Numbered from the stretch's first letter, positions 1 to 8,773 are shown. The stretch is DNA of 64,000 nucleotides from Paraburkholderia ginsengiterrae (GCF_001645125.1 NZ_LXKA01000220.1:43881-107880), one strand, 5' to 3'. Translations and numbers: made by a program. The notes: a model not told the origin generated them from the letters alone.

Positions 1-993
1 GCGCACGTTGTTGAAGATATACGCAGCGCCGAGTGACCAGTCCGGCGTCAGCGTATAGACCGTGTTCAACTCCGCAATGTCGAAGGTCGCAGTCGAGCCA
101 TTGGGACGCGTGGCACTTTTGAAATAGGCGCTGTCTTCGAGACGCGTATGCGTATAGACGAGGGCCACCGTAGCCTTTCCGACAACTACCGATCCGCCCG
201 CGCCGAACTCCTTCATCGACCGTGCGTTCTGCAACTGGCAATACATGGCCGCCGGATTGCTGCACGCGAAGTCGCCGATATAGCCGCTCGAACCGCCTAG
301 CGCGGCGTTCAACGGATCGTTCAGCGACAGATATCCTGCGCTCAGCGATACCGGCCCGTGGTTGTAGGCGGCTGCGAGCGAGTACCCGCGACGCGCACCG
401 AAATCGCCCGCCTGACCGCCGAAGCTGAACGTGCCGCCGAACGTCAGACCGCTGAAATCGGAGCTCGTGAACTTGATTGCGTTGTTCATGTTGAACGCTT
501 CGTTCAGGTTGTCGACGTCGCCGAAGTGCGATCCATAGAGCGTCGACCACACATTACTCGACGCGTAGACGCCGAGGAAATCCGAGTATGAGTCGTACTG
601 ACGTCCCATACTGAACGTGCCGAAGCGATCGTCACGCACGCCGACCCACGCCTGCCGGCTGAATAGCGAGCCGCTTTGCAGCATGGCACCATTGCCGGTC
701 AGAAACTGGTTTTCGAGCGCAAACATCGCCTTGAGTCCGCCGCCCAGCTCTTCCGTTCCCATCAGGCCCCAACGCGACGGCACAAGATTGCCACCTCCGA
801 CCTGCACGTCGTGGCCGCCATGGACCGCACCTCCTGCGTCAGTGACCTGCTGGTTGGTGGAATAGATCACACCGGCATCGACGGTGCCGTACAGCGTGAC
901 ACTGCTCTGTGCATTGGCATCTTGCGCACCGAATATACCGACGGCACCGAGCAGGGAGGAGAGCAGCGAAGACAGCAATAAGTGCTTTTTCAT
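1..993 (-). CDS. Gram-negative porin, 3' end cut by window edge
   Basis: Outer-membrane trimeric beta-barrel porin of the Burkholderiales type, a passive channel for small hydrophilic solutes. Only 331 codons are present and no stop is reached before the window edge; family members are about 360-390 aa. The ATG at 993 starts a Sec signal peptide (KKHLLLSSLLSSLLGAVG) with a cleavage site near ANA-QS at about residue 28. It is followed by the first-strand signature SSVTLYGTVDAG and later by SRWGLMGTEELGGGLKA and VGRQ-like loop residues (SMGRQYDSYSDF), all typical of Burkholderia porins. Upstream lies a 207-bp gap before the 3' end of the permease gene on the same strand, so it is probably a separate transcript. 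Family assignment is secure; substrate cannot be read from sequence. Confidence 0.93.
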   Translation of the reverse strand, partial: MKKHLLLSSLLSSLLGAVGIFGAQDANAQSSVTLYGTVDAGVIYSTNQQVTDAGGAVHGGHDVQVGGGNLVPSRWGLMGTEELGGGLKAMFALENQFLTGNGAMLQSGSLFSRQAWVGVRDDRFGTFSMGRQYDSYSDFLGVYASSNVWSTLYGSHFGDVDNLNEAFNMNNAIKFTSSDFSGLTFGGTFSFGGQAGDFGARRGYSLAAAYNHGPVSLSAGYLSLNDPLNAALGGSSGYIGDFACSNPAAMYCQLQNARSMKEFGAGGSVVVGKATVALVYTHTRLEDSAYFKSATRPNGSTATFDIAELNTVYTLTPDWSLGAAYIFNNVR

Positions 994-1200
994 GATGTTT
1001 TTTAAGTCGAGGGCGTGCGTCATCGGCGGTGGCAGGCGACGCCCGACACCGAACTGAACACCGGAAAATGAAATGCAACCAGGAAAAACGGTCGGAGCGT
1101 GCCGCAAACGGCGGGTGTGAAGTGGACCGCCGCCTTTATCAGACAAGCAGTCGTGGAAGTCTGCGAATAGATGCGTCGCGAGGTCCGGCTCGCGGATTGC

Positions 1201-2649
1201 CTACAGGCGCGAACTACCGAGCCTGTCGAACGCGTTCCGATCCCGCGCTTTCAGACGCAACGCGGCAATTACGCCAATCACGCCGAACACCGGCAACAAC
1301 GCGGTCAGGCTGTAGGACAGCAGCGGCCCCGCACCCGTGAGCAGCGGGAAGTTGACGACAGCCAGCGCGAGGACGGCAACCAGCGCGACACCGGAGATCA
1401 ACGGGAACACCTTTACGCGCAGCGTGCTTTCTTCTCGGTTTTTAATCCGCCCGAAGAACGCTATGACCGCCGCGGATGACAGCGTCATCAGCGCAATGAT
1501 GCAAAGCGTCGCGACATTGGTGAGCCACGAGAACAGGGTCAGGACCGGGTCTGCGTGGACGAGGACGAACATCAGCACCACGATCGCGGCAATCGCCGAT
1601 TGCCACAGCGAGCCAATATGCGGGCTGTTATGCAGCGCATGTGTGCGGCCCAGTGAAGCGGGCAACAGGCCTTCGCGACCGCTCGCGTAGAAATAGCGCG
1701 ACGCGGAGTTGTGAAATGCGAGCAGACCGGCGTAGACGCTCGTGATGAACAGCACGCTCATTGCCGCCGTCAGCGCGCGGTTCGCGTAGTGATCCGATAG
1801 CGAGTACATGAAGGTTGTCGGATCGGAGAGCGCGGTAAGTGTCTTGACGATCTCGCCACTGCCTGCACCGATCACGATGCACCACAACGAAAATGCATAG
1901 AAGCCGCCAATGAGAAGCACCGAAATGTAAGTGGCGAGCGGCACGGTCCGCTTGGGATTCTTCGCTTCTTCGCTATAGATCGTGGTGGCCTCGAAGCCGA
2001 TGAAGCTCGCAAAACAGAACAGAAAGCCGATTGCGGGCGTGCCGCCGAGGAAGGTAGCTGGCTTGAACGACACCAGATCGATACCGTGCGCGCCGCCGGA
2101 CTTGAGGATGGCGACATCGAGAATCAGCACGACGATGTACTCGCCGAACACCAGCAGCGACAGCACCTTCGCGGACAGATCGATCTGCCGGTAGCCGAGC
2201 ACCGCAATGCTGGCCATCGCCGCGAAAGAGCACGCCCACCACGGCGCATTGATACCGAAATGCGCGCTCAGGAATCCCGAACACACGGCGCCGAACATCC
2301 CGTACAGACCAATCTGCATCGTGTTGTAACCGAGCAGCGCGATCAGCGCGGCCGCGCCGCCCGCGACGCCGCCCATCCCGCGCGCGGTGAATGCATAGAA
2401 GCCACCCGCATTCGTAATGTGACGCGACATCGCCGTATAACCCGCTGCGAACATCAGCAGGATCGCAACGGTCGCGACGACCAGCGACGGTGTGCCAGCG
2501 CCATTGCCGAGCATGATGCCGATGGGAAAGCCGCCTGCAATAGCCACCAGTGGTCCGGCAGCTGAAATGACAAAGAAAACGATAAAGCCCAACCCAAGTG
2601 CGCCCTGGCGCAACTCGGTCGAAGACTTGGTTTCTAACGCGACGCTCAT
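1201..2649 (-). CDS. APC-superfamily amino acid/amine permease
   Basis: Inner-membrane permease of the amino acid-polyamine-organocation superfamily, 482 aa, with about 12 hydrophobic segments. The N-terminal GALGLGFIVFFVISAAGPL stretch and the later FIGFEATTIYSEEAKNPKRT segment (conserved E near TM6 and the EEAKNP loop) are APC hallmarks. I place the start at ATG 2649 (MSVALETK) because GGAG lies about 10 bases upstream; a longer frame reaches 2673 without a better ribosome site. It likely imports the amine or amino acid oxidised by the FAD oxidase and aldehyde dehydrogenase encoded at 4043-8181. Its upstream region holds the AAATTGG direct repeats shared with those genes. Exact substrate unknown. 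Confidence 0.9.
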   Translation of the reverse strand: MSVALETKSSTELRQGALGLGFIVFFVISAAGPLVAIAGGFPIGIMLGNGAGTPSLVVATVAILLMFAAGYTAMSRHITNAGGFYAFTARGMGGVAGGAAALIALLGYNTMQIGLYGMFGAVCSGFLSAHFGINAPWWACSFAAMASIAVLGYRQIDLSAKVLSLLVFGEYIVVLILDVAILKSGGAHGIDLVSFKPATFLGGTPAIGFLFCFASFIGFEATTIYSEEAKNPKRTVPLATYISVLLIGGFYAFSLWCIVIGAGSGEIVKTLTALSDPTTFMYSLSDHYANRALTAAMSVLFITSVYAGLLAFHNSASRYFYASGREGLLPASLGRTHALHNSPHIGSLWQSAIAAIVVLMFVLVHADPVLTLFSWLTNVATLCIIALMTLSSAAVIAFFGRIKNREESTLRVKVFPLISGVALVAVLALAVVNFPLLTGAGPLLSYSLTALLPVFGVIGVIAALRLKARDRNAFDRLGSSRL

Positions 2650-2777
2650 GGCTCTCGCTCCGGTTGACATCACTATTGTTTATATCGGGCCGCCTGAGCC
2701 ACCCGATTGCACTTCCGCATTGAGCGGGGAACCGCCTGCTCTACCGATCCAGAGCAGATGAGTTGCAATGTAGGAAG

Positions 2778-2810
2778 CCAAAATTGGTTACCGGGAGCAC
2801 AAATTGGCAA
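2778..2810. promoter_or_regulatory. Direct-repeat element, candidate AraC site before the permease
   Basis: Two copies of AAATTGG at 2781-2787 and 2801-2807, exactly 20 bp apart, sit about 130-160 bp upstream of the permease start. The downstream copy is embedded in GAGCACAAATTGGCAA. Nearly the same string recurs before the FAD oxidase (8301-8316), and a related one before the aldehyde dehydrogenase (5774-5787). AraC-family monomers bind direct repeats about two helical turns apart, so this is a plausible operator for the AraC protein at 2922-3860. Confidence 0.55.
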
Positions 2811-2921
2811 TACGATATCGGCTTGGGGAAAACGCCGACACGTAGCCGTACATGCACGGCCTGATCCATCGGGACAGAGTCCGGACACGCGTCGAAGTGG
2901 TCGAAAACGCGGGAGCGCCGC

Positions 2922-3860
2922 TCAGGATTTACGAAGCGTTTGCGAAGGCAGTTCGCCGAAGAGGTCGCGATACTCGCGGGCGAAGTAACTCAGATGCGTG
3001 AAGCCCCAACGCGCCGCCGCATCGCCGATGAGAAGCTCTGGGGCGCTGGTGGAGCGTAACAGGCGACGGACGGCGTTCAGGCGCAGCGAACGCAGATACT
3101 CCACTGGCGTGACGTTGGCGACGCGCTGGAAGCTGGTTTGCAGCGTACGACGGCTGCACCGCACCATACGGCAGAGATCGAGCACGGTGACGGGATGATC
3201 GGCGTACTCCTGCAGGAACCGCTCGCAGCGACGGACGATGTCGCTATAGGTGGCATGCGTCAGGTCGTGCGCGTCGCCGGTTGCGCCTTCGAACAGACTG
3301 AGAAACATGCTCGTCACCTCGTCCTGGAAGCGTCGCGCGGAAGCGGCCGCGTCGAGACGGTCCGCGCTCTGTTCCGTCGCATCCAGAAACGGCACCAGCT
3401 GCTGTCGAAGCGCGGCGGCGGCCTCTTCCGGCAAGCGCAACACGCTTTGCGACAGTTTCGCCACCGCGCTTTCGTCCACGGTTTCGCTGACAAGTTGCTG
3501 CATCAGTTGCGTGGGCAGGCTCACACCGATGTAGTGCATCGACTCGGGCGTGTGCAAATGAAACTCTTCGCCCGGTCCGAGCAGCATCAGCGCAAACCCG
3601 TCGACATGATGCCCCTGGAAGGTGCCCGTCGCAAGCGCGTACAGCGGCACGGCAATCGACGAATAGCCTGGTGGCGATATGCCCGCCTGCGCGACGCGAC
3701 GGTTGGTCGACTCGCGGAAGAACTGAAAGTTGTCGTCGCAGGCCTGGACAAGCGTACTTTCGAACCGTCCAGGCGTCATCTGACGGTACACCTGTTCCCA
3801 CCCGTCCACCGCGAGCGAATGGTCGTGTACGTCGTCGAGCGCGCTGACCCTGAACTCCAT
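2922..3860 (-). CDS. AraC-family transcriptional regulator (EutR/FeaR-like)
   Basis: DNA-binding activator of 312 aa. Residues 1-190 form a cupin-like sensor region (HHVDGFALMLLGPGEEFHL). The C-terminal 100 residues carry two helix-turn-helix motifs of the AraC type: VLDLCRMVRCSRRTLQTSF and IGDAAARWGFTHLSYFAREY followed by LFGELPS. The WGFTHLSYFAREYRDLFGE signature resembles EutR-type regulators. It sits between the permease and the aldehyde dehydrogenase on the same strand, so it probably controls them and the FAD oxidase through the AAATTGG elements. Start at 3860 (MEFRVSALDD) agrees with domain length. Effector unknown, presumably the amine substrate or its aldehyde. Confidence 0.9.
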   Translation of the reverse strand: MEFRVSALDDVHDHSLAVDGWEQVYRQMTPGRFESTLVQACDDNFQFFRESTNRRVAQAGISPPGYSSIAVPLYALATGTFQGHHVDGFALMLLGPGEEFHLHTPESMHYIGVSLPTQLMQQLVSETVDESAVAKLSQSVLRLPEEAAAALRQQLVPFLDATEQSADRLDAAASARRFQDEVTSMFLSLFEGATGDAHDLTHATYSDIVRRCERFLQEYADHPVTVLDLCRMVRCSRRTLQTSFQRVANVTPVEYLRSLRLNAVRRLLRSTSAPELLIGDAAARWGFTHLSYFAREYRDLFGELPSQTLRKS

Positions 3861-4042
3861 CTATGTCTCCCGCATACGCATGCCGGTCGGAAAGATTCAT
3901 CGCGTGAAACCCGCGCCAATGAATCATCCTATCAATGCCGGCTTTCGCCGCTATTTCAAAGCATAGCAGTGTCTATTTTCGAAAACATAGCCGTCAATTT
4001 TCCGAAATGCCGACAAGCGCCACCAAAGAGGCGTGCCGTCGG

Positions 4043-5542
4043 TCAATGCGCGATGCACACCGACTTGATTTCGGTAAATGCTTCGACCGCATGCTTGCCG
4101 AATTCGCGGCCCATGCCCGACTGTTTCATGCCGCCGAACGGCATGCTGGGATCGAGCGGCACATGCGAATTGACCCACACCGTGCCGGCGTCGATGTCGC
4201 GGACCAAGTTCATCGCAACGCGCAGATCGTTCGTCCACAGGCTTGCGGCAAGACCATAGGGCGAGTCGTTAGCGAGGCGCAACGCGTCGGCGGGATCGTC
4301 GAAAGGGACGAGCGCAAGGACCGGCCCGAACACTTCGTCGCGGATGATCGCCGCGTCGTGCGGCACATCGGCGATCACGGTCGGACGCACGTAGTAGCCA
4401 GCCACATCGACGCGCGTGCCGCCCGCCAGAAAACGCAGACCGTCGTGCCTCGCCTGCGCGATATGCTGCTCGACGCGATCGCGATGTTGGCTCGACACCA
4501 GCGGGTTGATCTGCGCGGACGGATCGAGACCGGGGCCAAGTGTCATCGCGTTGGCCATATCGGCCAGACCGTCGGCAATCTGCCGGTATTTGCTGCGATG
4601 CACGTAGATGCGCGAGACCGCCGCACACACCTGTCCCTGATTCAGGAACCCGCCTGCGAGCGCACCCTGCACCGCCTGATCCACGTCGACATCGGCCAGC
4701 ATGATGGCCGGATTCTTGCCGCCCAGTTCAAGCGAAAAGCGTGTCATGTTCTGCCCCGCCGCCGCGCCGACCAGTTTTCCGGTCGGGGTCGAACCGGTAA
4801 ACGAGATCTTGTTGACGCCTGGGTGTGCGGCAAGTGCCGAGCCGCATTCGCGACCGCCCGTCACAACGTTGAATACGCCCGGCGGGATACCCGCCTGGAT
4901 AGCGAGTTCGGCGAGTCGCAACGCGGTCAATGGCGTTTCCGGCGACGGCTTGATAACGATGGTGCAGCCTGCCGCCAATGCCGGAATCAGCTTCCAGATC
5001 GCGATCATCAGCGGGAAATTCCACGGCACGATACCCGCGACGACGCCGACTGGCTCCTTGCGCGTGAATGCCGTGTAGCGTGCGCCGGGCGGAAACGGAA
5101 TCGACACGTCGAGCGTTTCGCCGGTAATCTTGGTGGCCCATCCCGCCATATAGCGAACATACTCGACACTTGCGCCAACTTCGATCGCTCGGGCGATGTT
5201 GATCGACTTGCCCTGATTCAGCGTTTCGAGCTGGGCGAGTTCTTCTGCATTGTCTTCGAGGACGTCCGCGAAATGCAGCAGGATACGTTCGCGGTCGGCG
5301 GGGCGTAGACCGCTCCACACGCGCTGATCGAATGCGTCGCGCGCGTTGGCTACGGCACGATCGACATCCTGTGCGTCGGCGTCCGGCACCGTCGTGAGGA
5401 CTTCGCCCGTCGCGGGATTGAATACATCAAGACGGCGCGACGAATGCGCGGACTGCGGACCGCCATTGATAAAGAGACAGTGTTCGCGGGACAGGAATTT
5501 CTGAGCGGCTTCGCTCAAGGCAACGTTTGCAACGTTATTCAT
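4043..5542 (-). CDS. NAD-dependent aldehyde dehydrogenase, FeaB/PadA-like
   Basis: Cytoplasmic aldehyde dehydrogenase, 499 aa, oxidising an aldehyde to the acid with NAD. Catalytic Glu272 lies in LELGGKN and catalytic Cys306 in NQGQVCAAVSR; the cofactor motif FTGSTPTGK is at 248-256. The N-terminal layout (FLSREHCLFINGG) and the C-terminal KSVCIAH resemble E. coli phenylacetaldehyde dehydrogenase FeaB more than betaine aldehyde dehydrogenase. The start at 5542 (MNNVANVALS) has a GAGAG ribosome site; the longer frame to 5809 is non-homologous. It likely oxidises the aldehyde released by the FAD oxidase at 6880-8181. Candidates are phenylacetaldehyde, an aminoaldehyde or glycolaldehyde; the sequence does not decide. 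Confidence 0.92.
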   Translation of the reverse strand: MNNVANVALSEAAQKFLSREHCLFINGGPQSAHSSRRLDVFNPATGEVLTTVPDADAQDVDRAVANARDAFDQRVWSGLRPADRERILLHFADVLEDNAEELAQLETLNQGKSINIARAIEVGASVEYVRYMAGWATKITGETLDVSIPFPPGARYTAFTRKEPVGVVAGIVPWNFPLMIAIWKLIPALAAGCTIVIKPSPETPLTALRLAELAIQAGIPPGVFNVVTGGRECGSALAAHPGVNKISFTGSTPTGKLVGAAAGQNMTRFSLELGGKNPAIMLADVDVDQAVQGALAGGFLNQGQVCAAVSRIYVHRSKYRQIADGLADMANAMTLGPGLDPSAQINPLVSSQHRDRVEQHIAQARHDGLRFLAGGTRVDVAGYYVRPTVIADVPHDAAIIRDEVFGPVLALVPFDDPADALRLANDSPYGLAASLWTNDLRVAMNLVRDIDAGTVWVNSHVPLDPSMPFGGMKQSGMGREFGKHAVEAFTEIKSVCIAH

Positions 5543-5860
5543 CGCATCACTCTCGTGGCTAAGGATGACAGGTTTCAGTTGGCAGGTTTCACAGCTGGAC
5601 AGCAGCAGTCGCTCACGGGTTGCTCGCGGATGCCCGCTCGCAGCTGATGGGCTGCTCGAATGCAGCGCCCGCCTCGTAACATGCGCATGGGCGCGCGGCG
5701 GTCGTCGTGCCGCGAAGACCCTGGCTACGCGACCGGATTGGATGGACTCTAAGCAGCCCAATTGTTGTGCGTTAGCCCAAATTGGCATCGCCATCGACAT
5801 TACGGGCAAACACTGAGCGGATTTGCGCCAAAGCTATCAACACGAAAACGTGTCGATTTT
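5543..5860. other. Intergenic region before the aldehyde dehydrogenase
   Basis: This 318-bp region has no credible gene. It carries the direct-repeat element at 5755-5787 and is otherwise presumed promoter and leader of the aldehyde dehydrogenase. Confidence 0.6.
5755..5787. promoter_or_regulatory. Direct-repeat element, candidate AraC site before the aldehyde dehydrogenase
   Basis: AGCCCAATTG at 5755-5764 and AGCCCAAATTGGCA at 5774-5787 form a direct repeat with 19-20 bp spacing, about 215-245 bp upstream of the dehydrogenase start. The second half shares CAAATTGGCA with the elements at 2797-2810 and 8303-8315. Candidate site for the AraC protein at 2922-3860. Confidence 0.55.
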
Positions 5861-6298
5861 CTAGACGGTGCAAATGCACTGCTCGAACGATGTGCGTTCG
5901 CGAAACGGCCGCTGCGGCAACAGTGCAGCTTCGGCGGCGTTAATCTGCATGAGCAGAACGAAACGCACACCGTCGTCGTGGGCGACGATCGCGCAACTGG
6001 CGTCGACGAAGCCGTATTTGAAGCGCGGGTCCGCACTCACGATATCGGGTTCATCGTGCAACCCTTTGCAGCGCGCGTGATCGACGATATTCCAGCAGTC
6101 GGGCAGCCTCAACAGAATGTCCGATACATCTTCTTCACGGGAAATCACCGCCGCGAGCGCGCTGCGGTAACGCCGGAACCAGCCCGGCGCGCCGGCCGGT
6201 TCGACCTGCACGGCCGCAACGCAATACAGTAGCAGGTCGGTCAACTCCGACGGATGCGCGAGCTCCGCGCAAACGGTGGTTTGGCGGGTATCTCTCAT
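5861..6298 (-). CDS. Conserved-looking hypothetical protein, 145 aa
   Basis: I do not recognise this protein. The start at 6298 (MRDTRQTTVCAEL) is strongly supported by AAAGGAGG about 10 bases upstream; the longer frame to 6499 overlaps the cupin gene and is discarded. It is soluble, without signal peptide or membrane segment, with hydrophobic helices around LTDLLLYCVAAVQVE and VRFVLLMQINAAEAALL and a Cys-rich tail ending EQCICTV. It sits between the cupin and the aldehyde dehydrogenase on the same strand, suggesting it belongs to the amine operon, perhaps as an accessory protein. Function unknown. Confidence 0.6.
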   Translation of the reverse strand: MRDTRQTTVCAELAHPSELTDLLLYCVAAVQVEPAGAPGWFRRYRSALAAVISREEDVSDILLRLPDCWNIVDHARCKGLHDEPDIVSADPRFKYGFVDASCAIVAHDDGVRFVLLMQINAAEAALLPQRPFRERTSFEQCICTV

Positions 6299-6461
6299 CG
6301 TGTGCGTCCTCCTTTGCATGACGCGTCGCTGGACGATCCGGTGAACGCCTACAGTGGCCGCGCCGCGCCTGTTGGGCGACCGGCGTTGCGATCCTTCAAT
6401 GACCCGCGCGCCCAGCAAAACCCTGACTGACGGGCGCGCGAGCAGTGAGCCTGCAACAGAC

Positions 6462-6830
6462 TTATGCGAACGACAGATAGTGCTTTGTGAATTCGTCACC
6501 GATGACTTCCCAGACGGTTGGCGTGCCCTTAGTCACAAACCACGTATCGCCCGGTCGAAAATGACGGGTTTCGCCGGTGGATTCGTCGGTTATCCTGATC
6601 TCGCCGGCAAGCAGCGTGGCCTGTTCGCTAAACGGATAGACGAGGCGGAACTTGCCCTTCGAGGTGCCGAAATAGCCCGCTGAAATCGCATCGGTGGGCG
6701 CGCCGTGCGTGAATTTCCCGAAAGCCTGGACATCGCTGCCATCCAGAATTTCGCCGCCGAGGCCGGTGAGGCTGCCCCATGCGTCCAGTTCCGAAAGTGC
6801 GACGCCATGTTTGATTGCTGTGAAACTCAT
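6462..6830 (-). CDS. Cupin-domain protein (DUF861/EutQ-like)
   Basis: Single-domain cupin of 122 aa. The C-terminal half holds the EutQ/DUF861-type barrel with LLAGEIRITDESTGETRHF, then FRPGDTWFVTKGTPTVWEV, the usual second cupin motif. Such small cupins commonly accompany PuuB/PauB-like FAD oxidases in amine and amino-acid degradation loci; their exact role is not established. The gene lies 49 bp downstream of the FAD oxidase, so the two are probably cotranscribed. No enzyme function can be claimed. Confidence 0.82.
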   Translation of the reverse strand: MSFTAIKHGVALSELDAWGSLTGLGGEILDGSDVQAFGKFTHGAPTDAISAGYFGTSKGKFRLVYPFSEQATLLAGEIRITDESTGETRHFRPGDTWFVTKGTPTVWEVIGDEFTKHYLSFA

Positions 6831-6879
6831 GATCCTGAACTCCGTTGAAATTGATGTGACTTCGATGGATGTGATGACG

Positions 6880-8181
6880 TCAACGGCGACCGTGCCAGTA
6901 ACCCGACGTCTGATGCATGACCTTGCCCAGCGTGACTAGCACCGCTCGGTACTTGTCCTTGCCCTGAATGCTGGCGCGCGGGATCGAACTGACCAGCCGA
7001 TATCGTTCAGAGCCGCCCAGAATGCCTTCCGAGAGAATCTTGCAGATGATCTGGCTGGGCGTGACGCCGAATCCTGAATAGCCCTGCACGAAGAACACGT
7101 TGGGCCGATCCCGCAAGGTGCCGATCTGTGGGAACAGATTGCGCGTGGACGCCATCGGGCCGCCCCACGCCAGATCGATCTGCACGTCCTTCAAATAAGG
7201 GAACACTTCAAGCATCAGCTTGCGGTTCCATTCCTTCAGGTTCGAAGGAATATGTTCGACGAGCGCCGTGGACGAGCCGAATAGCAACCGGTTCTCGTTG
7301 GTCACACGGTAGTAGTTGATGACAGGGCGAATGTCGCTATATGCGCCGTGGATCGGACTGATCTGCCGGATTACCTCCGCGCTCAGCGGCTCGGTCATCG
7401 AGTTGTACGCGTAGACATTGATCGTGCTGCGATGCAGTTCCGGCTCGATACCGTTGTTGAAGCCATCGCAGGCCCAAACCAGTTTTTTGGCGGTCACGGT
7501 GCCCTTGGCGGTTCGCACACGAATGCGTTCGCCATACGTGATTTCCAGCGCGGGACTGTTTTCGAAGATGCGCGCGCCGTAGATTTCCGACACCGCTGTC
7601 GCCTCGCCGAGCAGCAGGTTCAACGAATGCACGTGTCCGCCGCCCATGTGAAGCAAGCCGGCCTGGTATACGTCGGAGCCAATGATTTTGCGCACGTCGC
7701 TTCCTTCGACATACTGAATCTCGTAGGGCGAACCCAGCGACTTGAAGTCATTCTCCCAACCGCGCAACGTTTTGGCCTGGCGCGCGTTGTAGGCCATATA
7801 GCCGTAGCCGCTCCGGAAATCCGCGTCGATGTTGTACTTGGCGATACGCTCGCGCATGATCTGCGGGCCGAGATCGCTGAGCGCGAGAATCGCTTTTACG
7901 CCGTCGTCGCCTACGTCGCTCCGGATCGCATCCAGGTCATGCCCGATGCCGGCCATCACCTGTCCGCCGTTGCGGCCAGTGCCGCCATACCCGAGATAAC
8001 GCGCTTCGAGCACGACGACATCCGTCACGCCCTGCTCAGCCAGTTCGAGCGCGGTATGAATCCCGGAGAAACCGCCGCCGATGATGACGACCTCGGCCTG
8101 AACGTCGTCTTCGAGAGAAGGAAAGCTCAGCTCATACTTTTTCGTGGCCGTGTAGTAGGTGGCCGTTTCGTCTACGTGCAT
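6880..8181 (-). CDS. FAD-dependent amine/amino acid oxidase, PuuB-like (DAO family)
   Basis: Flavin oxidoreductase of the D-amino-acid oxidase fold, 433 aa, expected to oxidise an amine to an aldehyde. The N-terminal Rossmann motif is VVIIGGGFSGIHTALELAE (residues 31-49) with Glu59 closing the ADP-binding unit, followed by GTGRNGGQ (67-74), a diagnostic of PuuB/PauB-like oxidases. A conserved C-terminal QGYSGFGVT motif supports the same subfamily. The start at 8181 (MHVDETATYY) has AAAGGA upstream; eight further in-frame residues before it are discarded. With the permease, aldehyde dehydrogenase and cupin it forms a transport-oxidation-dehydrogenation route. Substrate may be a polyamine derivative, an arylamine or an amino alcohol. 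Confidence 0.9.
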   Translation of the reverse strand: MHVDETATYYTATKKYELSFPSLEDDVQAEVVIIGGGFSGIHTALELAEQGVTDVVVLEARYLGYGGTGRNGGQVMAGIGHDLDAIRSDVGDDGVKAILALSDLGPQIMRERIAKYNIDADFRSGYGYMAYNARQAKTLRGWENDFKSLGSPYEIQYVEGSDVRKIIGSDVYQAGLLHMGGGHVHSLNLLLGEATAVSEIYGARIFENSPALEITYGERIRVRTAKGTVTAKKLVWACDGFNNGIEPELHRSTINVYAYNSMTEPLSAEVIRQISPIHGAYSDIRPVINYYRVTNENRLLFGSSTALVEHIPSNLKEWNRKLMLEVFPYLKDVQIDLAWGGPMASTRNLFPQIGTLRDRPNVFFVQGYSGFGVTPSQIICKILSEGILGGSERYRLVSSIPRASIQGKDKYRAVLVTLGKVMHQTSGYWHGRR

Positions 8182-8300
8182 CGTGAAATCCTTTTGGCGT
8201 CGCATCCCGTGCTTGGCAAGGTATCGCCAAGGCTAGCTGCGGGTGCGGCGTCGCCCGGTTTGCGGATAACTCATTCTCCGGGTGCATAATTTTTGATGGT

Positions 8301-8316
8301 GAGCACAAATTGGCAA
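8301..8316. promoter_or_regulatory. AAATTGG element before the FAD oxidase
   Basis: GAGCACAAATTGGCAA at 8301-8316 is identical over 16 bases to the permease-side copy at 2795-2810 and lies about 120 bp upstream of the FAD oxidase start. The preceding half-repeat is less clear (TAATTTTTGATGG). Candidate AraC binding site. Confidence 0.55.
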
Positions 8317-8521
8317 GGCGCTGAGTCACCAGGGTAAAGCTGGTTATTGTCGGTCCGGGCCGCCGACACCTGCACAAGCTGCGTTTCGACTGAGTTGCGC
8401 GCCATACCGCCCTAGATGGGCACGGCGAAAGTGCTCCCTACCCCAGCAATGGATCGAGAGTTCACTTTTGCTGACAAGCTGTCTGGAGTTCGTGGCGAAG
8501 TGTGCCGCACTGCAGTGCGAT

Positions 8522-8641
8522 CTTGCGGCCAAAAGAGCTGCTCGCTGGCTCGATGACTTCGTTGCAAAAAAGAAGCGTGACGGCGTCATTGCATCGTCAG
8601 TTTTAAACGATGCGATCAGCGGCGCATCGATTGCCAACTGA
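8522..8641 (+). pseudogene. C-terminal remnant of a family-3 solute-binding protein
   Basis: A 39-codon stretch ending in TGA at 8639 encodes LAAKRAARWLDDFVAKKKRD and then GVIASSV..ISGASIAN. It resembles the last 40 residues of the SBP_bac_3 protein at 9151-9888 (AATQLLEAFVEELKTSGHIA...RGATVAP). The frame continues upstream but loses all resemblance, so a frameshift or deletion has removed the rest. It is on the opposite strand to its intact relative, suggesting a decayed paralogue rather than part of the operon. Confidence 0.4.
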
Positions 8642-8710
8642 TCAAGCAGATTGAGGCGATCGGATGCGGCCCGAACCCTCAAGGCGCCCCCATGTTCGGG
8701 AGCTTCGGGG

Positions 8711-8727
8711 GCAGCCGGGACGGCTGC
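8711..8727. repeat. Perfect 7-bp stem hairpin
   Basis: GCAGCCG-GGA-CGGCTGC forms a perfect 7-bp stem with a 3-base loop. No T tract follows on either strand. Role unknown; possibly a processing or termination structure. Confidence 0.35.
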
Positions 8728-8752
8728 ATCGGGTTATTGGGTAGCACCGCGA

Positions 8753-8773
8753 CCGGCGGTTTGATACCGCCGG
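8753..8773. repeat. Perfect 8-bp stem hairpin
   Basis: CCGGCGGT-TTGAT-ACCGCCGG forms a perfect 8-bp stem with a 5-base loop, 25 bp from the hairpin at 8711-8727. No T tract follows on either strand, so it is not a standard intrinsic terminator. Confidence 0.4.

Noticed and set aside
3138-5308. Long plus-strand frames opposite the AraC and aldehyde dehydrogenase genes
   Set aside because: Composition dominated by Arg and His, no motif and no ribosome site; the minus-strand genes have clear catalytic motifs.
7348-8289. Plus-strand frame of 313 codons
   Set aside because: Antisense to the FAD oxidase with no recognisable domain.
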